From contig CAIQEU010000078.1 of assembly GCA_903870905.1 (NCBI GenBank), positions 1 to 63,984 of the forward strand: a stretch of DNA of 63,984 nucleotides. Direction: 5' to 3'. Below, piece after piece: positions 44,000-51,547 of the stretch. Each line of letters starts with the position of its first letter. Position 1 is the first letter of the stretch. Source of the DNA: an uncultured Actinomycetes bacterium. GTDB lineage: Bacteria; Actinomycetota; Acidimicrobiia; Acidimicrobiales; RAAP-2. A program made the position numbers and the translations under genes. The notes below the pieces were generated by a model. It made no database searches, was not told the origin of the DNA, and saw only the letters and a program-made list of their open reading frames with translations.

Positions 44000-44221
44000 T
44001 CAGTGGGTGGCTGCGCTCGCGAGCCCCTGCGCCTTACGGACGGCAATGCCTGCCCACAGGAGTTCAACGACTCCGAAGGGCCATGCCCCAGAGAGCAGTC
44101 CGTAGATCGAGGAGAGTACGCACCCGAGGGCGAAGCCGAAGACGTAGCGCTTCCCTCGAGATTCGAGTGCGTACATCGTCACCATGAAGGTCACGGCCAC
44201 CACCCCGAACAGGGTTACCAC
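44000..44221 (-). CDS. Small membrane protein, 73 residues
   Basis: A short protein with two or three hydrophobic segments (VTLFGVVAVTFMVTMYAL, GFALGCVLSSIYGLLSG, FGVVELLWAGIAV) joined by a conserved-looking ESRGKRYVFGFA loop. Proteins of this type, with W-P-F-G-V-V-E near the last helix, are widespread but unstudied. The GTG start has GGAG 6 nt upstream. It lies 45 nt after the tiny Cys-rich gene on the same strand and may share its transcript. Confidence 0.65.
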   Translation of the reverse strand: MVTLFGVVAVTFMVTMYALESRGKRYVFGFALGCVLSSIYGLLSGAWPFGVVELLWAGIAVRKAQGLASAATH

Positions 44222-44266
44222 CGCACGCTCCGCATCGCCGAGTTCAACCGCACCATTCCGTGCCGC

Positions 44267-44428
44267 TCAGCGTCGGCGGAAGAGGCCCTTGCGAGCAGGC
44301 TTCGGTGCTGCCGGGTGCCCCTGGCACCGATCGGCCGGAGCCACGTCGCCGAGGACCTGCTCAACGTGTTGCCCGCATCCCACGTAGGTCGGGCGGCCGC
44401 ATTGCTCGCAAGTTACTCTGGTGCACAC
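44267..44428 (-). CDS. Very small Cys-rich protein, 53 residues, probable zinc ribbon
   Basis: The product begins VCTRVTCEQCGRPTYVGCG and continues with QHVEQVLGDVAPADRCQGH, then a basic tail KPARKGLFRRR. The CxxC (Cys7, Cys10), Cys18-x2-His21 and later Cys34-x2-His37 can bind zinc. Many Actinobacteria have a similar protein of about 35-60 residues (C-x2-CGK/RPT-x2-GCGxHVxxVL), known to me only as hypothetical. The GTG lies 7 nt behind TACCCT. The gene is shorter than common length cut-offs. Confidence 0.72.
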   Translation of the reverse strand: MCTRVTCEQCGRPTYVGCGQHVEQVLGDVAPADRCQGHPAAPKPARKGLFRRR

Positions 44429-44435
44429 CCCCTTG

Positions 44436-44441
44436 AGGGTA
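44436..44441 (-). promoter_or_regulatory. Leaderless-type -10 box TACCCT
   Basis: TACCCT on the minus strand, 7 nt before the GTG of the 53-residue protein, within the short divergent region shared with the DsbA-like gene. Confidence 0.5.
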
Positions 44442-44460
44442 ACGGTTCTGGAGGTCCCAC

Positions 44461-45090
44461 GTGGAGCGAACGCTCGAGGTCTACTCCGATCTGTGGTGCC
44501 CCTTCGCCTACGTCGGCCTCGTCACCGCACTCGACCTCCTCGCTAATGGCAACCCCGCACCGACGATGACCGCTCGGGCGTGGCCGCTCGAAGTGGTGAA
44601 CGGCCGAGGGATGGATGCTGAGCACGCAGCCGCGAATGCCCATGCGCTCAGGGCCCAGGTGGCACCCCACCTCTTCGCAGGCGTCGACCACTGGACCTTC
44701 CCTTCCACCACCCTGCCGGCGCTCTCGGCGGTGGCGTGTGCCACCGAACACGACCCGTCGCTCGGCATGGCGCTCCACATGGCACTCCGTCGCGCGCTCT
44801 TCGAAGAGGGTCGCGACATCGGCGACGGTGCCGTCATCGCCGGACTCGAACGCGACCTCGACCTCGACGCGCACGACCCCGCACTCGGCGCGGCGCTCGT
44901 CGCCCGGGACTTCGCCGACGGCACCGCCAGAGGAGTGCTGGGGTCTCCGCACTTCTTCTGCGAGGAGCGCAACCTCTTCTGTCCGACGCTCGCGCTCTCG
45001 AGAGATGCCGAAGGTGCACTCGATGCTGCGGTCACGATCGATCGCCTCCGCGGATTTCTCCGCGACTGCGCCGAACTGGAGACTGCTTAG
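44461..45090 (+). CDS. DsbA family protein (FrnE/2-hydroxychromene-2-carboxylate isomerase-like)
   Basis: A 209-residue cytosolic thioredoxin-fold protein. The active-site position reads DLWCPFAYVG, with Cys but no second Cys (CPFA), so it is not a classic disulfide oxidase. This form is seen in FrnE-like and HCCA isomerase-like proteins, which use glutathione-type thiols or Ser. GSPHFFCEERNLFCP gives the cis-Pro loop (GSPHFF). GGAGG lies 7 nt before the GTG. It converges on thioredoxin with a 4-bp overlap. Confidence 0.78.
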   Translation: MERTLEVYSDLWCPFAYVGLVTALDLLANGNPAPTMTARAWPLEVVNGRGMDAEHAAANAHALRAQVAPHLFAGVDHWTFPSTTLPALSAVACATEHDPSLGMALHMALRRALFEEGRDIGDGAVIAGLERDLDLDAHDPALGAALVARDFADGTARGVLGSPHFFCEERNLFCPTLALSRDAEGALDAAVTIDRLRGFLRDCAELETA

Positions 45091-45464
45091 GCGCCTGGTT
45101 GTCCGGCCTGCTGGGCAGCGACTTCCTTGTGGACTTCCTCCATGTCGAGGGCCATGGCTTGGTTGACGATGTCAACCAGGGTGGCTTCGCCGATCGCTCC
45201 CGGCTGGGAGTAGACGACGACCTGCTCGCGAACAATCATGAGCGTGGGGATCGACATGATGTTGAAGGTCCCGGCCAGCTGCTGCTCTGCTTCGGTGTCC
45301 ACCTTGGCGAAGACGAGGTCCGGGAACTGTTCGGAGACCTTCTCGAAGATGGGACCGAACATCTTGCACGGACCGCACCACTCAGCCCAGAAGTCGATGA
45401 GGACGACGTCGTTGCCGGTGACAACGCTCTCGAAGTTCGCTGCGGTCAGTTGGGTCGTTGCCAT
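45087..45464 (-). CDS. trxA: Thioredoxin
   Basis: A 125-residue thioredoxin with the active site WAEWCGPCKMFGP, the buried Asp in VVLIDFW and the cis-Pro in SIPTLMIV. It reduces protein disulfides using thioredoxin reductase, which is not in the window. The ATG at 45464 is preferred over the one at 45470 because AAAGGA is then at 5 nt. A C-terminal extension of about 15 residues (HKEVAAQQAGQPGA) goes beyond the usual end. It was likely transcribed alone. Confidence 0.93.
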   Translation of the reverse strand: MATTQLTAANFESVVTGNDVVLIDFWAEWCGPCKMFGPIFEKVSEQFPDLVFAKVDTEAEQQLAGTFNIMSIPTLMIVREQVVVYSQPGAIGEATLVDIVNQAMALDMEEVHKEVAAQQAGQPGA

Positions 45465-45527
45465 GGGCATCCTTTCGTCGCTCCACAGTCTCGCGGGAAC
45501 CCCCAGCCGAGCATGCGCGACCCCGAC

Positions 45528-46619
45528 CTACTCCTCCGGCGCCAACCGACGCTTCGGACCAGCGAGCAGCATCTGCACGTCGCCGATGTGGCGCTCCAAG
45601 AACGCGGCTTCGCAGTAACAGAGGTAGAGCTTCCAGAGCCGGCGGAACCCCTCGCCGAAGCCCTCGGGGGCAACGGCATCCCACCCGGCGTCGAAGCGTT
45701 CCCACCACCGGCGCAAGGTGGTGGCGTAGTGCTCGCCGAACTCGAAGGTGTCGAGCACCACGAGGTCCGTCACCGACGCCACGCTCCTCCGAATGGAACC
45801 GACGGAAGGCAGGCAGCCACCGGGGAACACCAGGGTCTTGATGAAGTCGTCGGCGAACTTGGCCCGGTCGAAACTCCGGTCCTCAATGGTGATGGCCTGG
45901 AGGAGCATCAGCCCGTCGGGCTTCAGCCGCTCGGCGCAGGCGGCGAAGAAGGTGTCGTGGAGTCTCCAGTCGACCGCCTCGATCATCTCAATCGACACCA
46001 ACTTGTCGTAGGTGCCGGTCAAGTCTCGATAATCGCAGTCGAGCACGGTGATCCGGTCGGACAGGCCTGCAGCAGCGACCCGCGCTCGGGCGGTTGCGCA
46101 CTGGTTCTCCGAGATCGTGGTGGTCGTCACCCGACAGCCACGCGTGGTCGCGGCGTAGATGGCGAAGCCGCCCCACCCGGTGCCGATCTCTAAGAGGTGG
46201 TCGGATTCGTTGAGCTCGAGTGCCGAGCAGATGCGCTCCATCTTGGCGATCTGCGCCCCTTCGAGATCGAAGGGATCCTCACCGAAGAGCGCACAGGAGT
46301 AGAGCATCGTGGGGTCGAGCATGACCTCGTAGAGCTCGCCCGGCAGGTCGTAGTGGGCCCGCACGTTGCGCAGGTCGTGGTCCTTCGTTGGACGCTGGCG
46401 GCGGTGCCAGAGGGTGAGCGGACCGAGGAGTTTCGCCGTCCACCAATCGAGTTTCGACAACATGGGGTCGACGCCCCGCATGACCGAGCGCACCACACCG
46501 GTCAGGTCGTCGGTGTCCCACCACTCGTCGATGTAGCTCTCGGCGAAGCCTTGGGATCCTCGCCGAAGCGTGGCGAGGTAGGCGCGCTCGTCGTGCACGG
46601 TGACCGAGAGGGTTGGCAC
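45528..46619 (-). CDS. Cyclopropane-fatty-acyl-phospholipid synthase family methyltransferase (downstream part after an in-frame TGA)
   Basis: The 363-residue reading frame from the GTG at 46619 has the complete SAM methyltransferase core: LLEIGTGWGGFAIYAA, ENQCATARARVAAAG, YDKLVSIEMIEAVDW and FPGGCLPSVGSI. The N-terminal lipid-binding module begins VTVHDERAYLATLRRGSQGFAESYIDEWWD. Such enzymes add a methyl or methylene carbon to unsaturated phospholipid acyl chains. The frame continues upstream past a TGA (46641-46643) into 51 more family-like codons, so the gene appears interrupted. The residual protein may still be made. It is third in an operon with the FAD-protein and DUF1365 genes. Confidence 0.8.
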   Translation of the reverse strand: MPTLSVTVHDERAYLATLRRGSQGFAESYIDEWWDTDDLTGVVRSVMRGVDPMLSKLDWWTAKLLGPLTLWHRRQRPTKDHDLRNVRAHYDLPGELYEVMLDPTMLYSCALFGEDPFDLEGAQIAKMERICSALELNESDHLLEIGTGWGGFAIYAATTRGCRVTTTTISENQCATARARVAAAGLSDRITVLDCDYRDLTGTYDKLVSIEMIEAVDWRLHDTFFAACAERLKPDGLMLLQAITIEDRSFDRAKFADDFIKTLVFPGGCLPSVGSIRRSVASVTDLVVLDTFEFGEHYATTLRRWWERFDAGWDAVAPEGFGEGFRRLWKLYLCYCEAAFLERHIGDVQMLLAGPKRRLAPEE

Positions 46620-46640
46620 TCCCTTCCCAACGACGAAGGT

Positions 46641-46796
46641 TCACGAGGCGTCGGTAACGGCAATTGCAGGACCCGAACTCGAACGACCGAGGAGTCGAGC
46701 GAGGGCTCGACCAAACGCTGCGGCTCGTGGTGAGGTCTCAGCCTCGGAAATGGGGGCGGTGGCCCGGGCGGGGCCATGTGGCTGGGGTTCAGTCAC
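46641..46796 (-). pseudogene. N-terminal fragment of the same fatty acid methyltransferase gene, ending at an in-frame TGA
   Basis: The frame starts with GTG at 46796, overlapping the DUF1365 stop by 8 bp, and encodes 51 residues ending ARLLGRSSSGPAIAVTDAS, then TGA. Without the stop the frame runs on as TFVVGKGVPTLSVTVHD, giving a 422-residue protein, the usual family length. A single base change (e.g. CGA or GGA to TGA) or a sequencing error explains it. Confidence 0.7.
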
Positions 46797-47547
46797 GGTG
46801 CTGCGTCTCCTTTGGGTGGGGGTGGTAGCGAGCGCGTTTGGCGACCATGACCGCGGCGTGGGCGTAGATGGCGAGGAGGGAGCCAAGCGGGCCCCGGAGA
46901 GGCTGGCGGGCCACCATCGTCATGGCGCGTGGGGTGAGTGGCTCGAGCGTCAAGGCCAGACCTGTCGACAACACCGGTGCATCACCGTGAGCGACGGCAA
47001 TCGACAGGGTGAGGTGGCGACCTGGGGCGCCGTAGGTGAGGTCGTAGTCGAGGTCCATGTCGAGGAAGGGGCTCACGTGGAAGGTCTTCGTGAAGTGGTG
47101 GCTCCCGGGAGCCCCGACCACGTAGCAGTGCCGTTCGCCCCAGGGCGTGTTGGTCACCTCTGCGATGAGGGCGACGATGGCATTATCCGCATCGTGGCAG
47201 TAGTAGAGGCGGATCGGGTTGAACCCGACCCCCCACGTCCGCACCTGCGCACAGAGCACCACTCGCCCGAGCGGTCGAAATCCGAGGTGGGCCTCGACGA
47301 GATCTCGAGCTGCGTCGTCGAGCGGACCAACGGTGTCGGGGAGGAAATCCTGCCGGGTGAGTGACACGGGGGCACGCTTGCTGGTCGACCACCAGGGCGA
47401 GCGGTCGGCGATGGCGTCCAGCTGGGCGACATCGGCCACCACCATCGTGATCCTCCGAGTGAGGAGATGGCGCGGCGCACGGAAGCGCTGGTGGCGGACG
47501 GTGCCTCGACCGAGGGCACCCAACGACAGGTCGGCGACTGCGGTCAC
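46789..47547 (-). CDS. DUF1365 family protein
   Basis: A 252-residue protein with DUF1365 hallmarks: GTVRHQRFRAPRHLLTRRI at the start, GFNPIRLYYCHD, KTFHVSPFLDMDLDYDL and the C-terminal basic tail. The family nearly always lies beside a COG2907 FAD-protein and a cyclopropane-type methyltransferase, as here, and is linked to fatty acid modification. The chemistry is not settled. GTG at 47547 overlaps the upstream stop (GTGA). The much longer frame that extends upstream is a shadow over the FAD-protein gene. Confidence 0.85.
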   Translation of the reverse strand: MTAVADLSLGALGRGTVRHQRFRAPRHLLTRRITMVVADVAQLDAIADRSPWWSTSKRAPVSLTRQDFLPDTVGPLDDAARDLVEAHLGFRPLGRVVLCAQVRTWGVGFNPIRLYYCHDADNAIVALIAEVTNTPWGERHCYVVGAPGSHHFTKTFHVSPFLDMDLDYDLTYGAPGRHLTLSIAVAHGDAPVLSTGLALTLEPLTPRAMTMVARQPLRGPLGSLLAIYAHAAVMVAKRARYHPHPKETQHRD

Positions 47548-48800
47548 CACGTTGCGCCGAGGGCCCGTGCCACCCGCACGCCGCTCGTGGCCCCATCTTC
47601 GTGGAACCCGTGGGTCCAGTAGGCGCCGCAGAAGGAGATGCCATCCACCCCGCTGATCTCGCCGTGACGCTGCTGTGCAGCGACGGCGGGGCCATCGAGG
47701 ATCGGGTGGTGGAAGACGAATTCGCTGAGGACGAGCGCGGGATCGATGGCACCGGAGCGGTTGAGGGACTCGAAGACCGGCGCGTTCGTCGGGAGCGGCT
47801 GCAGAGTGTTCAGGTAGTAGGTCATCGTGACCCCACCGGCAGCACCGACCCCGTGGTGGTAGTTCCAACTCGCCCAGGCATGGCGAGCGCGTGGCATCAC
47901 CGAGGCATCTCGGTGCACGGTGATGACGTTGCGAGACGAGCGAATAGCACCGAGCACCTCGCGCTCTGCTGCAGTCGGAGCGGCCAGTGTGGCGAGTGCT
48001 TGGTCGGCGTGGGTGGCCACGATGACGTGGTCGGCGTGATGGGGGATGGGGTTGCCGGCAACGCTGAACGTCACGCCATCTGGGCCCCGGCTGATTCCCG
48101 ACACGGGGCTGTTCAGGTGGATGCGCTCGGCTGCAGCCAAGGGGGCGGTGATGGCCTCGACGTAGGTACGTGCCCCGCCCACAATCGTGCGCCACTCAGG
48201 GTGGTCAGCGACCTGGAGGAGCCCGTGACGCTCCAAGAATCTCGCCAACATCGTGACCGGCATCTCGAGGAACGACTCCGGCGTGGACGACCAGATCGAC
48301 GCCCCGAGCGGGACGAGGTACCACTCGAGGAGTTCCCGGGAGAAGCCCTTGCGCTCGACGAAGGCCCCGAGCGACTCCGCAGGAGCCAAGGGATCTCGCA
48401 CCAGCGCGTTGAGTGAACGGTTGAGTTGAACGATCTCCACCAGCATCCTGAGGAACCGAGGTCGAAGCAGGTTCCGTGGTTGGGCGAAGACGCCGCGGAG
48501 CGTCGCCCCCTTCCACTCGAGGGATCGGGCGTCGTCACGCACCGAGAAGCTCATGTCGCTCGTCGTGGTCGCAACCCCGAGTTCATCGAGGAGACGGATG
48601 AAGTTCGGGTAGGTCGACGGCGCGTAGACGAGGAAACCGGTGTCGATCGGGAACGTCGCACCGTCGACGGTGACGTCGATGGTGTTGGTGTGGCCACCGA
48701 GCCTGGACGCTGCCTCGTAGAGGTGAACCTCGTGGTCACGCTGCAACAGGTGCGCAGCGGTCAACCCCGAGATGCCTGAACCAATGACCGCGATCTTCAC
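47544..48800 (-). CDS. FAD-dependent amine oxidase-like protein (COG2907 type)
   Basis: A 418-residue flavoprotein. It begins KIAVIGSGISGLTAAHLLQ, the dinucleotide-binding fold, followed by LYEAASRLGGHTNT. It has DTGFLVY, TRW-type substrate segments and a C-terminal GISFCGAYWTHGFHEDG that closes the FAD site. The family is grouped with DUF1365 and methyltransferases that alter acyl chains; a desaturase or oxidase role on fatty acids is inferred. The first gene of the three-gene unit. It starts with GTG; no clear -10 box was found in the 67-bp divergent gap. Confidence 0.85.
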   Translation of the reverse strand: MKIAVIGSGISGLTAAHLLQRDHEVHLYEAASRLGGHTNTIDVTVDGATFPIDTGFLVYAPSTYPNFIRLLDELGVATTTSDMSFSVRDDARSLEWKGATLRGVFAQPRNLLRPRFLRMLVEIVQLNRSLNALVRDPLAPAESLGAFVERKGFSRELLEWYLVPLGASIWSSTPESFLEMPVTMLARFLERHGLLQVADHPEWRTIVGGARTYVEAITAPLAAAERIHLNSPVSGISRGPDGVTFSVAGNPIPHHADHVIVATHADQALATLAAPTAAEREVLGAIRSSRNVITVHRDASVMPRARHAWASWNYHHGVGAAGGVTMTYYLNTLQPLPTNAPVFESLNRSGAIDPALVLSEFVFHHPILDGPAVAAQQRHGEISGVDGISFCGAYWTHGFHEDGATSGVRVARALGATW

Positions 48801-48855
48801 CCGATCGTCCTGCCAGCCATCGCCCTCACTCCCGGCCGCTCAGAAGGTCCGCTGG

Positions 48856-48861
48856 TAGCGT
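48856..48861 (+). promoter_or_regulatory. Leaderless-type -10 box TAGCGT
   Basis: TAGCGT lies 6 nt before the GTG of the ion channel gene. Confidence 0.5.
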
Positions 48862-48867
48862 CGCGGC

Positions 48868-49401
48868 GTGACCCAACGCCTGAATGACCTCTCCCCAAGG
48901 GATCGTCGACGTGCCATTGGACGCTCTGGAGCCATCATCGGTGCGGCTTGGGCGATCACCCTCACCGCCTACGGCCTCTCGCCCACCAACGTGGCCGGTC
49001 ACTTCGCCACCTTGCGGGATCTCATCTTCGGCGGCCTCATCGTGGCCGTCGTCTTGGGGTGGCAACTGCGCCGCATCGGCGCATCCGACCTCCCAGAACT
49101 TCGAGCAGCCGAAGCCTTCGGCGTCGTCTTCATCGTGTTCTTGGTGCTGTTCTCCACCATCTACTTGTCGATGAGCCACGGCTACCCCGGCAGCTTCGAC
49201 CGACCGCTCGACCACATCAAGGCCTTCTACTTCACGGTGACGACCTTCGCCACGGTGGGCTTCGGCGACATCACCGCCAAGACCGACACCGCTCGTCTGG
49301 TCGTGACGGGGCAGATGCTCTTCGACTTGGCCCTCATTGGCGTCCTCGCCAAGGCCCTCTTCGGCAAGGCCCACGCCGTCCTCGGCTCCGAGGAGCGCTG
49401 A
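48868..49401 (+). CDS. Potassium channel family protein
   Basis: A 177-residue membrane protein with about four hydrophobic segments. The pore region reads TVTTFATVGFGDI, the K+ selectivity filter with T-V-G-F-G-D, between helices near residues 88-110 and 148-168. Two earlier segments (about 22-40 and 48-66) lack voltage-sensor arginines. It may form a tetrameric K+ channel without a cytosolic gating domain; residues after the last helix are few. Starts with GTG directly after TAGCGT. Confidence 0.85.
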   Translation: MTQRLNDLSPRDRRRAIGRSGAIIGAAWAITLTAYGLSPTNVAGHFATLRDLIFGGLIVAVVLGWQLRRIGASDLPELRAAEAFGVVFIVFLVLFSTIYLSMSHGYPGSFDRPLDHIKAFYFTVTTFATVGFGDITAKTDTARLVVTGQMLFDLALIGVLAKALFGKAHAVLGSEER

Positions 49402-49404
49402 GGC

Positions 49405-49962
49405 TCAGCTACTGGCGAGCTGCTTGCGGAGGATGAAGCCTCCGATGACCTCGATGAGGCCGAGCACGATGAACCAGATGCCGATCAAGGTGGCAATAGC
49501 GGTCACCGACTTCTCGGGGACGGCCACCGTCACAATGCCAGCAGCGAGCGAGATGAAACCGAATGTGATTGGCCAGGCCCGGTGACCACGGCTGCCACCG
49601 AGCATGCCGAGGAGCAGCGCTGCAATGCCCTGGACGATCCAGGAGATACCGATCAACAGGCCAATGACGGCGAAGCTCAAGCTCAGGTGGCGGATCATGA
49701 CGATGCCGACGACCACTTCCACGATCCCTGCGGTCACGGTCCACGCCCGGTGCTGCTCCTCGTGGTCGAGGGCACGGACGAAGTTGGCCACGCCACCCAA
49801 GATGAGGGCGATCCCGATGAAGATCGCGACCACGCTCAAGGCGCCAGAGGGGTGGGCCGTCAAGATGATGCCGAAGGCAGTCGTGATCACGCCCACGAGC
49901 AACTGCAGTTGCCACACGGTCTTGCCCGGCAGACCCATTACCTTCACGTTCGCTGATGCCAC
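49405..49962 (-). CDS. HdeD-like (DUF308) membrane protein
   Basis: A 185-residue protein with six membrane segments arranged as three pairs, the HdeD/DUF308 form: LQLLVGVITTAFGIILTAHP, GALSVVAIFIGIALILGGV, VTAGIVEVVVGIVMI and so on. E. coli HdeD is linked to acid resistance at high cell density; actinobacterial members are unstudied. GTG at 49962 has GAGGGGG 8 nt upstream. It converges on the channel gene, 3 nt apart. Confidence 0.85.
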   Translation of the reverse strand: MASANVKVMGLPGKTVWQLQLLVGVITTAFGIILTAHPSGALSVVAIFIGIALILGGVANFVRALDHEEQHRAWTVTAGIVEVVVGIVMIRHLSLSFAVIGLLIGISWIVQGIAALLLGMLGGSRGHRAWPITFGFISLAAGIVTVAVPEKSVTAIATLIGIWFIVLGLIEVIGGFILRKQLASS

Positions 49963-50027
49963 GGTGTTCCCCCTCTGTTGCGGTTTCGCACCACGATAGA
50001 GAGGTGTGACCCCCAAACGAGGGACCG

Positions 50028-50474
50028 TCAGTGCGTGAGGGGTTCGGCGAGGAGCACCGGGATGACCCGAGTCGTCGCCAGTTGGTAGTCGGCGTAGGGG
50101 GGATAGGCAGCCACCGCCCGCTCCCACCAGGTCGCCCGTTCCTCGCCGTCGATCTCGCGCACGGTGAAGTCGGCCTTGACCGGTCCATCTTGGAGCTCCA
50201 CCACCGGGTTGGCGAGGAGATTCTGGTACCAGGCCGGGTGCTCGGGAGCTCCACCCTTGGAGGCCACGATGGCGTAGACCCCGTCGTGCTCGACGCGCAT
50301 CACCGGCGTCTTGCGGAGCTTCCCGCTGGTCGCACCGACGTTGGTCACGATGACGACCGGCATCCCGGTGTCGAGCAGCGTGGTGCCCTTGGTGCCACCG
50401 GAACCTTCGTAGAGGGCGACTTGGTCACGCACCCACGCAGATGGACTCGGTTCGTAGATTCCCTCAAGCGGCAT
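50028..50474 (-). CDS. Deazaflavin (F420)-dependent nitroreductase family protein (Ddn-like)
   Basis: A 148-residue split-barrel protein: [45 protein letters not shown] is the F420-binding beta-barrel start with TSGKLRKTP as family signature. [16 protein letters not shown] and AYPPYADYQ complete it. Ddn-type enzymes use F420H2 to reduce quinones or nitro compounds and are an actinobacterial trait. ATG at 50474 follows TAGGGT by 6 nt, so this is probably a leaderless mRNA. Confidence 0.9.
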   Translation of the reverse strand: MPLEGIYEPSPSAWVRDQVALYEGSGGTKGTTLLDTGMPVVIVTNVGATSGKLRKTPVMRVEHDGVYAIVASKGGAPEHPAWYQNLLANPVVELQDGPVKADFTVREIDGEERATWWERAVAAYPPYADYQLATTRVIPVLLAEPLTH

Positions 50475-50480
50475 GGCTCG

Positions 50481-50486
50481 ACCCTA
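50481..50486 (-). promoter_or_regulatory. Leaderless-type -10 box TAGGGT
   Basis: TAGGGT on the minus strand, 6 nt before the ATG of the Ddn-like gene. Confidence 0.6.
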
Positions 50487-50527
50487 CCGCCCGAGCACCA
50501 CGTCGCCCAGGAAAGAGCCCGAGCCGT

Positions 50528-51502
50528 TCAGGCACACGCAGCGATCAGCGCTGCTTCATCGGTCGGCGACATCCACTGGTCGCGCCACGGTTGCCCCTCG
50601 AGCCACTTGGCGACGTCGTCCACGGTGTCATCCAGGGAGCGGAAGCTGAGGCCAGCAGCCAGCGCCTTCGCTGGGTCCACGTTCATCACCGACTCGGCAT
50701 CTGGTCCAGCCCACAGCGGCAGTGCTCCAGGCGTGAGGCCATGGTCGAGGAGCCGTTGGCCGTCAGCCACGACGAGTTCGGTGTCCTCCGGAGCGATGAT
50801 CGATGCCATCTGCGCGATCACCGCTGGGAACGGCACTGCTGGCGTTGGCCCAGCCACGTGGAATGCCCCAGTCAGTTGCTGTTCGAGCAGACCAACAGTG
50901 AACTCGGCGAGATCTCGGGCATCGATCCACTGCAGGAGCGAGGCCTGCGGTCCGGGCACCAGCACTCGACCGCCACGCTGGAGCCGGGCGACCCAGTAGG
51001 GGAAGCGGTAGGTGGCGTCGTGGCTCCCAACCACGTAGGTCGGACGGACGACGGTGGCGTCAGCTCCGAACCGCTCGATGGCTCGACGTTCGCACGCTGC
51101 CTTGAGCGGTCCGTAGGTTTCCCCGGTGACGGCGGCGTCATCGGCGACTTGCACGGTTGAGAGCGAGAGGGTCTCCTCGGTGCCGAGCATCGGGCCACCG
51201 TCGCCGTAGGCGGAGATCGACGAGATCTGCAGGTGGCGGCCCCCTCGGCCGCCGAGGGCATCGGCCAAGGCGTCGACCTCCACTGGTCGGTAGGCAATGG
51301 TGTCGATGGTGGCGTCGAAGTGCCGACCCTCAAGGGCGGAGAGGTCCGCCATGCGGTCTCCGACGAGGTGCTCCACGGTCGAGGGGAGATCGCTCTGCGT
51401 CCTTCCTCGGTTGAGCACGGTGACCTGGTGGCCACGGGCCACTGCAGCGTGCGCGATTGCCCGTCCAACGAACGCGGTTCCTCCAGCGATCAAGAGCTCC
51501 AC
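50528..51502 (-). CDS. NAD-dependent epimerase/dehydratase family protein
   Basis: A 324-residue extended SDR: MELLIAGGTAFVGRAIAHAAVARGHQV is the NAD(P)-binding fold with G-x2-x-F-V-G, then TVLNRGR, and RRAIERFGADATVVRPTYVVG. It resembles isoflavone-reductase-like and RNA-stability-factor-like SDRs that have lost the YxxxK catalytic pair: where YxxxK would be, the sequence has Y-GPLK (TYGPLKAACE), so it may keep activity. Substrate unknown. A GAGGAGG ribosome site precedes the GTG by 6 nt. Confidence 0.8.
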   Translation of the reverse strand: MELLIAGGTAFVGRAIAHAAVARGHQVTVLNRGRTQSDLPSTVEHLVGDRMADLSALEGRHFDATIDTIAYRPVEVDALADALGGRGGRHLQISSISAYGDGGPMLGTEETLSLSTVQVADDAAVTGETYGPLKAACERRAIERFGADATVVRPTYVVGSHDATYRFPYWVARLQRGGRVLVPGPQASLLQWIDARDLAEFTVGLLEQQLTGAFHVAGPTPAVPFPAVIAQMASIIAPEDTELVVADGQRLLDHGLTPGALPLWAGPDAESVMNVDPAKALAAGLSFRSLDDTVDDVAKWLEGQPWRDQWMSPTDEAALIAACA

Positions 51503-51547
51503 GGTTCCTCCTCGGGTTCGAGCGAAGCCTAGGTGCGAGGGTTCTCT

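Noticed and set aside
46641-46643. TGA recoded as an amino acid (altered genetic code)
   Set aside because: Most genes here end with TGA at the proper family length (livH, pheA, aguB, fhaB), so TGA is a stop in this organism; the CFA-type gene is an isolated case.
46789-48195. 468-codon frame as the DUF1365 protein
   Set aside because: Only the last 252 residues match DUF1365; the first part lies over the FAD-protein gene in another frame and is Arg/His/Pro-rich. GTG 47547, which overlaps the upstream stop, is the likely start.
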